A model generated the notes under the pieces. That model made no database searches. It saw only the letters and a program-made list of their open reading frames with translations, and was not told the origin of the DNA. A program made the position numbers and the translations under genes. From positions 1 to 64,000 of the forward strand of contig JAKSLX010000008.1 of the NCBI GenBank assembly GCA_024400915.1: a DNA stretch of 64,000 bases, given 5' to 3'. The DNA is from Treponema sp. (GTDB lineage Bacteria; Spirochaetota; Spirochaetia; Treponematales; Treponemataceae). This document shows positions 51,410-59,334 of this stretch, in pieces; the stretch's first letter is position 1, and every line of letters begins with the position of its first letter.

Positions 51410-52142
51410 ATTTTTTCTGTGCAAGCCCTGAAGCCTTGTCAAAAACCTTTTCCAGGTATTGAGCTTCACCTTCGCTGAGTGCGGCCCTTGAAAGTATGTC
51501 GCGCCAGAAGCGTTCCATGTCTCCTCTTCCGGTAACCTTGAAAAATCCGATTTTCTGCAGGTTATCCGCAATGGATTCTACTGTCTTCCTGAGCCTTTTC
51601 CTTTCTATCGGAACATATCCTGTCTTTCCCTTGCCGTCATGTCGGAACAATGTGTAGCATATAATCTGTACTGCATGGCTAAGGTTCATTGAACCGAATT
51701 CATCGCTGGACGGAATTGTTACACCCATGGTGCATTCAAGGATTTCATTGTCGTCAAGCCCTGTCCTTTCGTTTCCGAATACAACTGCAACTTTACCGCC
51801 CTGGTCGTTTTTCTTGCCGGTAGTAATTTTGTCTGCCGTTGCAGCAAATTCTTCGGGAAGAAGAAGTTTTCCCTTTCGTTTCTTTCCGCGTCGTCTTGTT
51901 GTTCCTGCTGCACAAACACAGTCTGCCGTAGCTTCGGTTATAGAAGAAAAGAATTCTGCATTGTCAAAGAGGTAAGCAGCATGAATTGCAAGGACATGAA
52001 CTTTTTCAACGTCTATTTCTTCCTTTTTGCCTACAATGCGAAGGGTGTGGATGTTGCTGTTTGCCATTGCCCGGCATACAGCCCCTATGTTGCGTGGCTC
52101 TTCTGGCCTGTCCAAAACTATTACAATGTTGTCTAGATTCAT
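51387..52142 (-). CDS. trmJ: TrmH-family RNA 2'-O-methyltransferase (TrmJ-like)
   Basis: A 251-residue SPOUT methyltransferase. Motifs: VLDRPEEPRNIGAVCRAMAN, VAVVFGNERTGLDDNEI, and SMNLSHAVQIICYTLF, which form the knot and SAM site. The C-terminal ~80 residues match the TrmJ extension. TrmJ methylates the ribose at tRNA position 32. AGGATAAAAC precedes the ATG. The gene ends inside the tail of the AAA+ gene on the other strand. Confidence 0.85.
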   Translation of the reverse strand: MNLDNIVIVLDRPEEPRNIGAVCRAMANSNIHTLRIVGKKEEIDVEKVHVLAIHAAYLFDNAEFFSSITEATADCVCAAGTTRRRGKKRKGKLLLPEEFAATADKITTGKKNDQGGKVAVVFGNERTGLDDNEILECTMGVTIPSSDEFGSMNLSHAVQIICYTLFRHDGKGKTGYVPIERKRLRKTVESIADNLQKIGFFKVTGRGDMERFWRDILSRAALSEGEAQYLEKVFDKASGLAQKKSTEQDPS

Positions 52143-52154
52143 GTTTTATCCTAA

Positions 52155-52180
52155 TAAAAAAAGCGCCCCGAAAAGGACGC
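52155..52180 (-). terminator. Rho-independent terminator after the STAS gene
   Basis: On the minus strand GCGTCC (from 52180) pairs with GGGCGC (to 52163) around a short loop, then seven or more T. It lies between the STAS gene stop and the trmJ ribosome binding site. Confidence 0.7.
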
Positions 52181-52205
52181 CTTTGTAAATACATGTTTTC
52201 CGACA

Positions 52206-52757
52206 TCAGCCGAGGAAAACATTTCCGCTTGTGTCGATTGCAAGGATAGCCTTACAGTCTGAACACTTGAACCTTCCGTTTCTTGAAGCCTTGAGTTTTC
52301 TTGAGCAAACAGGGCAGCTGAAAACCTTAGGGAATACTGAAGTTGTTCCAGGTGTATTGTCCTGCTTGAAGTGAAGGATTGCATCTTCAATGGATTCCTT
52401 GATGTTGAAGAACTGGCTGAATCCAAGAAGCTGGAATACTTCGTATACTTTTGGCTGTATGTTGAGGAGAACAATGTCTCCGTTCTTTGGCTTTACAAGC
52501 TTGAGGAATGCCGTGAAGGAACCGATACCTGTTGATGAAACATAATTCAGGTTTGAACAGTTGAAGATAATGTTTACAAGTCCGGCTCCTACAATTTTGT
52601 TAACCTGTTTCTGGAAATAAACAGAATTATAAGTGTCGATGTAGCCGTTGAGAATTACTAAAACTGCGTTATCAATTCCATCAATTTTTTCAAGAGAAAT
52701 TTTAAGGCTGTCATCCTTTTCGTCATTGAAGCCTGGAACTAAATCGTTGCTATTCAT
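52206..52757 (-). CDS. STAS-domain anti-sigma antagonist with C-terminal zinc ribbon
   Basis: A 183-residue protein. Residues ~15-130 form a STAS domain with the phosphorylatable serine in NYVSSTGIGSF (Ser75). Residues 148-168 hold CPVC and CSDC, a zinc ribbon not present in SpoIIAA. The family is released from anti-sigma kinases by dephosphorylation and frees a sigma factor. The added zinc ribbon suggests an extra binding step. A STAS protein near secE/nusG is a recurrent spirochaete arrangement as I recall it. Confidence 0.78.
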   Translation of the reverse strand: MNSNDLVPGFNDEKDDSLKISLEKIDGIDNAVLVILNGYIDTYNSVYFQKQVNKIVGAGLVNIIFNCSNLNYVSSTGIGSFTAFLKLVKPKNGDIVLLNIQPKVYEVFQLLGFSQFFNIKESIEDAILHFKQDNTPGTTSVFPKVFSCPVCSRKLKASRNGRFKCSDCKAILAIDTSGNVFLG

Positions 52758-52940
52758 AAAAATCTCCGCTTCGGGAAAACACTCCCGAATTCTACACTTT
52801 AAATACTAATATTAAGAATAATATAATTCAAATATTGTGTCAAACAAGCATTGTATATAAAGAAATTAGAGTTTCTGCTAAATTTTTCGGCATATTGCGC
52901 TATTTTCTTTAGTTTTTTCCCCGGATTTTCTCCTAATAAA

Positions 52941-52969
52941 TTGAAAAATACCCGAATATTCTGTATTTT
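52941..52969 (+). promoter_or_regulatory. Promoter of the AICAR transformylase gene
   Basis: TTGAAA (52941-52946), 17 bases, TATTTT (52964-52969), about 38 bases before the ATG. The upstream stretch 52758-52940 is A+T-rich and holds no gene I can see. Confidence 0.55.
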
Positions 52970-53006
52970 ATTGGCATAATTTAACATCGCATGGAGATAT
53001 TTAGCT

Positions 53007-54179
53007 ATGAATGAAATGGAATTGAAGTATGGCTGCAATCCTAACCAGAAGCCAGCTCGCGTTTTCATGGAAGAAGGTGAACTTCCAGTTACAGTTTTGA
53101 ACGGAAGACCTGGTTTTATCAACCTTCTTGATGCCCTCAACGGATGGCAGCTTGTAAAGGAACTCAAGGAAGCAACAGGAATGCCTGCAGCAACATCATT
53201 CAAGCACGTTTCTCCTGCGGGAGCTGCCATTGGCCGTCCTTTGAGCGATACACTCAAACAGATTTACTATACTGATGATGTGGAACTTACACCCCTTGCA
53301 TGCGCATACGCCCGTGCCCGTGGTGCAGACCGCATGTCGTCTTTCGGTGATTTTATTTCCCTTTCCGACAAGTGTGACAAGGCAACAGCCCTCCTCATCA
53401 AGAAGGAAGTTTCGGACGGAATCATTGCTCCTGACTATGACGATGACGCCCTCGAAATTCTCAAGGCAAAGAAAAAGGGCGGATACTGCGTCCTCAAGAT
53501 TGATCCAAACTATGTTCCTGCAGCAACAGAAAAGAAGCAGGTTTTCGGCGTAACTTTCGAACAGGGCCACAACTTCATCAAGCTTGACGAAAATGCCCTT
53601 TCCAACATCGTAACAGAAAACAAGGCCCTTACAAAGGAAGAGAAGGACAACCTCATCATTGCCCTCATCGTTCTTAAGTACACACAGTCAAACTCGGTTT
53701 GCTATGTAAAGGATGGTCAGGCTATCGGTATAGGTGCAGGACAGCAGTCACGCATCCACTGTACCCGTCTTGCAGGTGACAAGGCAGACAAGTGGTGGCT
53801 CCGTCAGGCTCCACAGGTTCTCGGACTTGATTTCAAGGCAGATATCAAGCGTGCTGACCGCGACAACACAATCGATGTTTATACAAGCGACGATTACGAT
53901 GATGTACTTGCAGAAGGTGTCTGGCAGAACTTCTTCAACACAAAGCCAGCGGTATTTACACGCGAAGAACGCAAGGCTTGGATTGCAAAGAATACGGATG
54001 TTGCCCTTGGTTCAGATGCTTTCTTCCCATTCGGAGACAATATTGAACGCGCACACCGCAGCGGCGTAAAGGTTATTGCACAGCCAGGTGGATCTGTTCG
54101 CGACGACAATGTCATCGAGTGTGCAAACAAGTACAACATGACAATGTGCTTCAACGGAATCAGGTTGTTCCATCACTAA
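53007..54179 (+). CDS. Stand-alone AICAR formyltransferase (PurH C-terminal half)
   Basis: A 390-residue AICAR transformylase: LKYGCNPNQKPA opens the fold, TSFKHVSPAGAAIG holds the catalytic Lys-His, and QSNSVCYVKDGQAIGIGAGQ and AHRSGVKVIAQPGGSVRD follow. Usual PurH is ~520 residues and has an N-terminal IMP cyclohydrolase; that half is absent here, and the ATG directly starts the transformylase fold. The closing step to IMP must come from another enzyme. GGAG is near the start. The gene is a single unit. Confidence 0.88.
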   Translation: MNEMELKYGCNPNQKPARVFMEEGELPVTVLNGRPGFINLLDALNGWQLVKELKEATGMPAATSFKHVSPAGAAIGRPLSDTLKQIYYTDDVELTPLACAYARARGADRMSSFGDFISLSDKCDKATALLIKKEVSDGIIAPDYDDDALEILKAKKKGGYCVLKIDPNYVPAATEKKQVFGVTFEQGHNFIKLDENALSNIVTENKALTKEEKDNLIIALIVLKYTQSNSVCYVKDGQAIGIGAGQQSRIHCTRLAGDKADKWWLRQAPQVLGLDFKADIKRADRDNTIDVYTSDDYDDVLAEGVWQNFFNTKPAVFTREERKAWIAKNTDVALGSDAFFPFGDNIERAHRSGVKVIAQPGGSVRDDNVIECANKYNMTMCFNGIRLFHH

Positions 54180-54256
54180 TTTTCTGAAAGTTGCACACCA
54201 TATCATCAAGAAACGATGATGTGTTAAAAAAGTGTGAAGATTTTCTTAAAATAGTA

Positions 54257-54285
54257 TTGACTTAAAATGACGTCGGAACTATATT
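54257..54285 (+). promoter_or_regulatory. Strong promoter before the small RNA
   Basis: TTGACT (54257-54262), a 17-base spacer and TATATT (54280-54285). It is one of the closest sigma-70 matches in this window. The expected start is near 54292. Confidence 0.75.
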
Positions 54286-54291
54286 AGAGAC

Positions 54292-54380
54292 GGCTTGTAA
54301 AAAGCTGATAAACTCTCTCCGATGTCCGAGCAATCGGACGGTAGCAGCACTGGGATTTTTCTAGTGCTGCTATTTTTTTT
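54292..54380 (+). ncRNA. Short terminated RNA or attenuator leader before cysE
   Basis: The predicted transcript of ~90 nt has a GTCCGA-GCAA-TCGGAC hairpin (54324-54339), with CC/GG outside it, and then a perfect 10-bp terminator stem, TAGCAGCACT (54342-54351) with AGTGCTGCTA (54363-54372), followed by eight T. Read-through would reach the serine acetyltransferase gene 52 bases on. It may be a free small RNA or an attenuation leader. I do not recognise a known riboswitch class. An open frame across it (from 54322) is not credible as protein. Confidence 0.6.
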
Positions 54381-54432
54381 ATCCTGCATATCTGCTATAG
54401 TTAGTCCTGTCATTTGTAAAAAGAGGCAAAGT

Positions 54433-55293
54433 ATGAAAAATACCATCGACAGTGCCGTTCAGGGGATCCTTGACTCCTATGAAAAATACGGCGGAATAAA
54501 TCTTGAAGAGTCAAAGAGTTTTCCAAACAGGGAAAATGTAATTTCGGTCCTTCATGACCTTCAGTATTTGATTTTTCCCGGCTATAGAACGGCAGAAGAC
54601 CTTGATTCCGCAACCCTCCGCTATGTTACGGGAGAACGCGTAAACCGAATCCTTTCCATGCTTACCAGGGAAATAAAGAAGGCCCTTTCCTTTGTAATTC
54701 AGGACTCCAAGGTTGAACAGTCCCACTGCTATAACCTGGCAGAAAATGCAGCCCTTGCGCTTATCGAGGAAATTCCAGAGATCCGAAGGAAGATTGCCCT
54801 TGATGTTCAGGCTGCCAATGCCGGTGATCCTGCCGCAAAGTCAAACGAAGAGGTAATCGTTTCCTATCCTGGACTTGAGGCAATTACAGTTTACCGCCTT
54901 GCAAATTTCCTGTGCCGCAGCGGAATTCCGGTTGTTCCTCGCATCATGAGTGAATATGCCCACAGTCGTACTGGAATCGACATCAATCCTGGCGCTACAA
55001 TCGGGGAAAGTTTCTTTATTGATCACGGAACCGGTGTCGTAATCGGCGAAAGCTGTGTAATTGGAAACAACGTGAAGATATATCAGGGTGTTACCCTCGG
55101 TGCTCTCAGCGTAAAAAAGGAGCTGATGAACAAGAAACGCCATCCAACTATTGAAGACAATGTTACCATCTATGCAAATGCAACCATCCTTGGTGGTTCT
55201 ACGGTAATAGGCGAAGGAAGCGTTGTCGGGGGAAATACCTGGATTACAAAGTCGGTTCCGCCTCATACGACCGTGCTTCAGAATGAACAGTAG
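54433..55293 (+). CDS. cysE: Serine O-acetyltransferase (EpsC-type)
   Basis: A 286-residue serine acetyltransferase. It makes O-acetylserine for cysteine synthesis. The N-terminal helical half (~1-150) is of the longer type. The left-handed beta-helix starts at HSRTGIDINPGATIGESFFI, has the catalytic FIDHGTGVVIGE, and continues YQGVTLGALS, with KRHPTIEDNVTIYANATILG. AAGAGGCAAAGT precedes the ATG at 54433. A longer frame from 54322 would run over the terminator and is rejected. Confidence 0.85.
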   Translation: MKNTIDSAVQGILDSYEKYGGINLEESKSFPNRENVISVLHDLQYLIFPGYRTAEDLDSATLRYVTGERVNRILSMLTREIKKALSFVIQDSKVEQSHCYNLAENAALALIEEIPEIRRKIALDVQAANAGDPAAKSNEEVIVSYPGLEAITVYRLANFLCRSGIPVVPRIMSEYAHSRTGIDINPGATIGESFFIDHGTGVVIGESCVIGNNVKIYQGVTLGALSVKKELMNKKRHPTIEDNVTIYANATILGGSTVIGEGSVVGGNTWITKSVPPHTTVLQNEQ

Positions 55294-55441
55294 GGAAAGT
55301 TTCTTGAATTTCATGAAAATTCCGCTTGAATTTTTGAGAAATTCCCCTGAATTCAGTAAATTCTTATTGACTTAATCATTCTGTTAATATATATTTCACA
55401 AACACATTCATATATTACGGGCTTATTGGGTGCCTGTTTTT

Positions 55442-55514
55442 GCTCTTATAGCTCAGTCGGTAGAGCACATCGTTGGTAACGATGAGGTCAGCGGTCCGAT
55501 TCCGCTTGGGAGCT
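55442..55514 (+). tRNA. tRNA-Thr (anticodon GGT)
   Basis: A 73-base cloverleaf. The acceptor stem GCTCTTA pairs with TGGGAGC (two G-U pairs). The D-arm is GCTCAGTCGGTAGAGC, the anticodon loop is TTGGTAA, and the T-arm has GGTCCGATTCC. The 3' CCA is not encoded. Confidence 0.93.
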
Positions 55515-55544
55515 ATGAGAAAAGAACTTTGAGGAGTTAATAAA

Positions 55545-55721
55545 ATGGGAAGCAAGAAAAAGACTGCTGTTGAAATCATCGCTTTGCAGTGTACAGAATG
55601 CAAGCGCAAGAATTACACAACATACAAGAACCGCAAGAATATCACAGGAAAGCTTGAAAAGAACAAGTACTGTCCATTCTGCCGCAAGTCTATCCTTCAC
55701 AAGGAAACAAAGGCTAAATAA
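55545..55721 (+). CDS. rpmG: Ribosomal protein L33
   Basis: A 58-residue L33 with two zinc knuckles, CTEC (Cys16, Cys19) and CPFC (Cys43, Cys46), so it is the zinc-binding form. The KNYTTYKNRKN segment is characteristic. GAGGAG precedes the ATG. It lies between two tRNA genes, an order known ahead of secE-nusG in several bacteria. Confidence 0.95.
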   Translation: MGSKKKTAVEIIALQCTECKRKNYTTYKNRKNITGKLEKNKYCPFCRKSILHKETKAK

Positions 55722-55767
55722 TAAAGCCAACTAAAAGAAACTAATTTATATTAATATAAATTAATTT

Positions 55768-55840
55768 AGGTCAGTAGCTCAGTTGGTAGAGTCCCGGTCT
55801 CCAAAACCGGTTGTCGCGGGTTCGAGTCCTGCCTGGCCTG
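55768..55840 (+). tRNA. tRNA-Trp (anticodon CCA)
   Basis: A 73-base cloverleaf. The acceptor stem AGGTCAG pairs with CTGGCCT, and the D-arm is GCTCAGTTGGTAGAGT. The anticodon loop is CTCCAAA inside CCGGT/ACCGG, and the T-arm is GCGGGTTCGAGTCCTGC. The CCA end is not encoded. It sits 28 bases before secE. Confidence 0.95.
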
Positions 55841-55867
55841 TTATATTTTTCGTGATAGAGGATGAAA

Positions 55868-56047
55868 ATGAAAAAGTTTATTCAGTTTGTAAAGGAATGC
55901 GCAGGTGAACTTAGAAAGGTTACATGGCCTACACGCAGCGATGTTCTTTCTTCAACAAAAGTAGTTTTCATCTCTACAATTGTTGTAGCAGTAATTCTTG
56001 GTCTTCTTGACTGGCTCTTCACAAAGGGTCTCTTCTTGGTATTCTAA
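55868..56047 (+). CDS. secE: Preprotein translocase subunit SecE
   Basis: A 59-residue single-span SecE. The conserved amphipathic helix ECAGELRKVTWPTR precedes the one transmembrane segment (KVVFISTIVVAVILGLL). Starting at ATG 55868, AGAGG lies six bases upstream; an ATG two codons earlier is inside that site. It is short, like most non-enterobacterial SecE, which has one span rather than three. Confidence 0.92.
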   Translation: MKKFIQFVKECAGELRKVTWPTRSDVLSSTKVVFISTIVVAVILGLLDWLFTKGLFLVF

Positions 56048-56076
56048 TTTAACCTAATCGTTACAAGGAAAAACTT

Positions 56077-56634
56077 ATGGCAAGAAACTGGTATATCGTT
56101 CATGTCTTTGCAGGTTACGAGCAGAAGATTAATCGTACACTGTCAGAAATGATTGCAGAAAACAAAATCGATTCCTCAGTTCTTATCCAGGTTAAAGTTC
56201 CTACAGAAGAAATAACTGAAGTTCGTAACAATAAAAAGCACACTAAGAGCAGCCTGCTTCTTCCAGGTTATATTATGGTTGAGATGGATCTTCCACAGAT
56301 TGGATGGAAGGACATCTGTTCTCAGATCAGGCGCATTCAGGGTGTTACAGGCTTCGTAGGTACAAGTCCTTCAGAAAGACCTCGTCCTATTTCAGCAGAA
56401 GAGGCAAAGAGAATGCTTCAGGCTGCCGGCGAACTCAAGGGTGACAAGACTGTTAAGATCAAGCAGTCTTATGAAGTTGGCGACAAGGTTAAGATTACTG
56501 AAGGTCCTTTCGCAACATTCAGTGGATCAGTTGAAGAAGTCATGGCAGAAAAGAACAAGCTTCGCGTAAGCGTTCAAATTTTCGGTCGTGTAACTCCTGT
56601 AGAAGTTGATGTTCTTCAGGTAGAAAAAATCTAA
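56077..56634 (+). CDS. nusG: Transcription termination/antitermination factor NusG
   Basis: A 185-residue NusG. The N-terminal NGN domain begins WYIVHVFAGYEQK and includes LLLPGYIMVEMDL. The KOW domain is at the end (VGDKVKITEGPFATFSGSVE). It binds RNA polymerase at the clamp and couples to ribosomes. AAGGAAAAACTT precedes the start. It shares the secE transcript. Confidence 0.96.
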   Translation: MARNWYIVHVFAGYEQKINRTLSEMIAENKIDSSVLIQVKVPTEEITEVRNNKKHTKSSLLLPGYIMVEMDLPQIGWKDICSQIRRIQGVTGFVGTSPSERPRPISAEEAKRMLQAAGELKGDKTVKIKQSYEVGDKVKITEGPFATFSGSVEEVMAEKNKLRVSVQIFGRVTPVEVDVLQVEKI

Positions 56635-56643
56635 ATGAACTTA

Positions 56644-56667
56644 AGCTCGCTTTGTTGCGGGCTTTTG
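56644..56667 (+). terminator. Possible terminator after nusG
   Basis: AGCTCGC (56644-56650) pairs with GCGGGCT (56657-56663) with one G-U pair, then TTTTG. The T run is short, so partial read-through into the rplK operon is likely. Confidence 0.5.
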
Positions 56668-56669
56668 TC

Positions 56670-56855
56670 GTCTATAGACGAGATATATGACACATCCAGT
56701 GTCCTGATATTTGATAAGTAATTGATGATTGACCGCCAGGTTTTTCATCTTTTTCTTAATATTTGGGAGAAGTACAAGTCCGTTGGACAAAGGTGCTTCG
56801 CTAGAATCTCTTCCGCATGGAAGGGAATTCACACCAATTCTTAAGGAGCTATATT
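56670..56855 (+). promoter_or_regulatory. Structured leader of the rplK-rplA operon
   Basis: The 186 bases before rplK contain a perfect palindrome GTCTATAGAC (near 56670), a GGACAC-type stem (near 56690-56705), and a GGTG..CACC stem that closes CTTCC-GCAT-GGAAG (about 56790-56835). In other bacteria ribosomal protein L1 binds this leader to repress the operon; whether this one carries the L1 site is inference. AAGGAG at 56843 is the rplK binding site. Confidence 0.4.
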
Positions 56856-57287
56856 ATGGCTACAAAAAAGGTACAGACTTACATCAAGTTACAGTGCCCA
56901 GCAGGCGCTGCTACTCCTGCACCTCCAATCGGCCCTGCTCTTGGACCTCACGGTGTTCCTGCACCAAAATTCGTACAGGAATTCAATGATCGTACTAAGA
57001 ACATGGAAAAGGGACTCATCATCCCTGTTGTTATCACTGTTTATCAGGATAAATCATTCACTTTCATTCTTAAGACACCTCCAGCAGCTGTTCTCATCAA
57101 GAAGGCAGCAGGCATTCAGAAGGGTGCTGGAAATCCTCTCCGCGACAAGGTTGGAAAGATTTCTGCTCAGGCTGTTGAAGAAATTGCAAAGCAGAAGATG
57201 CCTGATCTTAACGCAACAGATCTTGAAGCAGCAAAGAAAATCATCGCCGGTACTGCACGCAGTATGGGTGTAGAGGTGGAGGCTTAA
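56856..57287 (+). CDS. rplK: Ribosomal protein L11
   Basis: A 143-residue L11, which binds the GTPase-centre region of 23S rRNA. The N-terminal domain begins ATKKVQTYIKLQCPAG and includes PPIGPALGPHGV; the rRNA-binding C-terminal domain has GSMGVEVE-type ending (ARSMGVEVEA). AAGGAGCTATATT before ATG 56856 fixes the start. A longer open frame upstream is not used. It is translated with rplA, whose ATG follows one base after the stop. Confidence 0.97.
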   Translation: MATKKVQTYIKLQCPAGAATPAPPIGPALGPHGVPAPKFVQEFNDRTKNMEKGLIIPVVITVYQDKSFTFILKTPPAAVLIKKAAGIQKGAGNPLRDKVGKISAQAVEEIAKQKMPDLNATDLEAAKKIIAGTARSMGVEVEA

Positions 57288-57288
57288 A

Positions 57289-57966
57289 ATGAAACACGGA
57301 AAGAAATACATGGATTCATTGAAGAAGTATGATCCATCTAAGGCTTATGATGTTCCAGCAGCTTGCCAGCTTGTAAAGGATCTTCACTACGTTAAGTTCG
57401 ACGAAACAGTTGAACTTTCTGTAACTCTCAAGCTCGAAAAGAACCAGACAGTACGTGATACTCTCGTATTCCCACACCAGTTCACAGCTGAAAAGCGCGT
57501 TCTCGTATTCTGTAAGGAAGAACGTGCAAAGGAAGCTCTTGATGCAGGTGCTACATACGCTGGTCCAGAATACCTTGAGAAGGTTAAGGGTGGTTGGCTC
57601 GACTTCGACGTTGCAGTTGCTACACCTGACATGATGAAGGACGTTGGACGTCTCGGTATGGTTCTCGGCCGCAAGGGTCTCATGCCAAACCCAAAGACAG
57701 GTACAGTTACACCAGACATCGCAGGTGCTGTTGCAGAACTCAAGAAGGGACGTACAGAATTCCGCGCTGACAAGACAGGTGTTGTACACATTCCAGTAGG
57801 AAAGGTATCAATGGACGCTGCAAAGACTTCAGAAAACGTTGACACATTCCTTTCTGAACTTCAGAAGAAGAAGCCTGCTGATGCTAAGGTTGGATTTATC
57901 CGCTCAGTATCAATCAGTTCATCAATGGGTCCTGGCGTATGGATCGACTTCAAGGAGGCAGAATAA
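57289..57966 (+). CDS. rplA: Ribosomal protein L1
   Basis: A 225-residue L1, which forms the L1 stalk and represses its own operon in many bacteria. Blocks: KYDPSKAYDVPAACQLVKDL, VLGRKGLMPNPKTGTVTPDI and RADKTGVVHIPVGKVSM. It joins rplJ by a TAATG overlap. Confidence 0.97.
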   Translation: MKHGKKYMDSLKKYDPSKAYDVPAACQLVKDLHYVKFDETVELSVTLKLEKNQTVRDTLVFPHQFTAEKRVLVFCKEERAKEALDAGATYAGPEYLEKVKGGWLDFDVAVATPDMMKDVGRLGMVLGRKGLMPNPKTGTVTPDIAGAVAELKKGRTEFRADKTGVVHIPVGKVSMDAAKTSENVDTFLSELQKKKPADAKVGFIRSVSISSSMGPGVWIDFKEAE

Positions 57967-58538
57967 TGGCTATCATGGGTAAGACACAGCCAGCTAAAAC
58001 AGCTGCTATTGAAGAAGCAAAGAAGATTCTTAGCGAATACAAGGAATTCATCTTTGTTGAATACCGCGGACTTACAGTTGAACAGATCACAAAGCTCCGT
58101 AAGTCACTTCGCGAAAAGGATGCAACAATCAAGGTTATCAAGAATAACTTTGCACGCGTAGCATTCAGCGAAATGAACAATAACGATGTTGCACAGTTCC
58201 TTTCAGGACCTACAGCAATCGCTATGGTAAAGGATGAAGCAAACGAATCTGCAAAGATCCTCTTTGACTTCATTAAGGAAGCTCCATCACTCGTAGTAAA
58301 GGGTGCATGGGTTGAAAACGAAGTATACGATGCTGCAAAGATCGAAGCTCTTTCTAAGCTCCCTGGAAAGAAGCAGCTTATCGCTATGCTCATGTCTGCT
58401 ATCAATGGACCTGCTCAGAAACTCGCAGCTACATTGCAGGCATATGTTGAGAAGCTTGAAAAGGAAGGACCAGCAGCAGCTGCACCAGCAGCCGAAGCAG
58501 CTCCAGCCGCAGAAGCTCCAGCACCAGCAGCTGAATAA
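57966..58538 (+). CDS. rplJ: Ribosomal protein L10
   Basis: A 190-residue L10. The rRNA-binding core is EFIFVEYRGLTVEQITKLRK, with IKNNFARVAF. The C-terminal helix that carries L7/L12 dimers is followed by an alanine-proline-rich tail (AAAAPAAEAAPAAEAPAPAA) beyond the usual ~170 residues. The ATG at 57966 overlaps the rplA stop. The tail is low complexity and may vary between strains. Confidence 0.95.
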   Translation: MAIMGKTQPAKTAAIEEAKKILSEYKEFIFVEYRGLTVEQITKLRKSLREKDATIKVIKNNFARVAFSEMNNNDVAQFLSGPTAIAMVKDEANESAKILFDFIKEAPSLVVKGAWVENEVYDAAKIEALSKLPGKKQLIAMLMSAINGPAQKLAATLQAYVEKLEKEGPAAAAPAAEAAPAAEAPAPAAE

Positions 58539-58715
58539 TCAGCCGCTAAAACAACATATTTTCAGAGCTGATTTTTCTGTTCTGAAAAACTGCAGTTAGG
58601 CTTCTATGTGCTGATTACTATCTGCAGAAAATAAACTGTATGCGGGAATGCGAATCCGTAGGGATATCCACCGCAACAAAACAATAAGCCGTTAAACGGC
58701 AAAAGGAAGACAATT

Positions 58716-59087
58716 ATGGCACTTACAAATGACGAAATTCTCGAAGCAATCGCAGCAATGACAGTTCAGCAGGCAGCTGACCTCGTAAAGGCTATGGAAG
58801 AAAAGTTTGGTGTAACAGCAGCAGTTGCAGTTGCAGCAGCAGGTCCAGCAGCAGGTGGAGCAGCAGCAGAAGAACAGTCTGAATTCACAGTTACTCTTGA
58901 ATCATTCGGTGACAAGAAGATCGACGTTATCAAGGCTGTTCGTGCAATCACAGGTCTCGGACTTGGTGAAGCAAAGGCACTCGTTGAAGGTGCTCCAGCT
59001 GTTCTCAAGGAAAATGTATCAAAGGCAGATGCAGACAAGATGATCGCAGACATCGCTGCAGCTGGTGGTACAGCTTCAAAGAAATAA
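58716..59087 (+). CDS. rplL: Ribosomal protein L7/L12
   Basis: A 123-residue L7/L12. The N-terminal dimer domain (ALTNDEILEAIAAMTVQQ) is joined by an alanine-rich hinge to the C-terminal domain (EFTVTLESFGDKKIDVIKAV, then GLGLGEAKALVEGAP). It recruits translation factors. GGAAG lies before the ATG, and a small GCCGTT-type hairpin lies just upstream at 58688-58700. Confidence 0.97.
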   Translation: MALTNDEILEAIAAMTVQQAADLVKAMEEKFGVTAAVAVAAAGPAAGGAAAEEQSEFTVTLESFGDKKIDVIKAVRAITGLGLGEAKALVEGAPAVLKENVSKADADKMIADIAAAGGTASKK

Positions 59088-59170
59088 GTTATTCCATTAA
59101 CTTATGCGTTTGCAGGCAGGCGGTTTCAATAATCTGCTTGCCTTACCTTTACATTTTTATATGTAATTTC

Positions 59171-59206
59171 AGCTTCAGGGTGAGCAAAATTGCCCTGAAG
59201 CTTTTG
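59171..59206 (+). terminator. Attenuator-like hairpin between rplL and rpoB
   Basis: AGCTTCAGGG (59171-59180) pairs perfectly with CCCTGAAGCT (59193-59202), followed by TTTTG. A partial terminator here, as in E. coli, would keep polymerase subunits below ribosomal protein levels. Confidence 0.7.
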
Positions 59207-59334
59207 TCGTATAAAACGGCATTTATCAGGAACAGAAGGTTTCCTGTAAGGGCACTGGATCTCGTGCTGAGTGAAGTTTTTGCTTGTAGCGGTTCCTTAT
59301 GCACCAAACCTTCATAGTAATTAGGGGATCGTTA

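Noticed and set aside
54310..54360. Possible SRP (4.5S) RNA, suggested by GGTAGCAGC after a hairpin
   Set aside because: SRP RNA needs a GGAA-type loop closed by a short stem with CAGG/AGCA internal loops; here the stem is six Watson-Crick pairs with a GCAA loop and no matching 5' strand.
54322..54432. N-terminal extension of cysE in the same open frame
   Set aside because: It crosses the terminator stem and T run, and a good ribosome binding site lies before the ATG at 54433.
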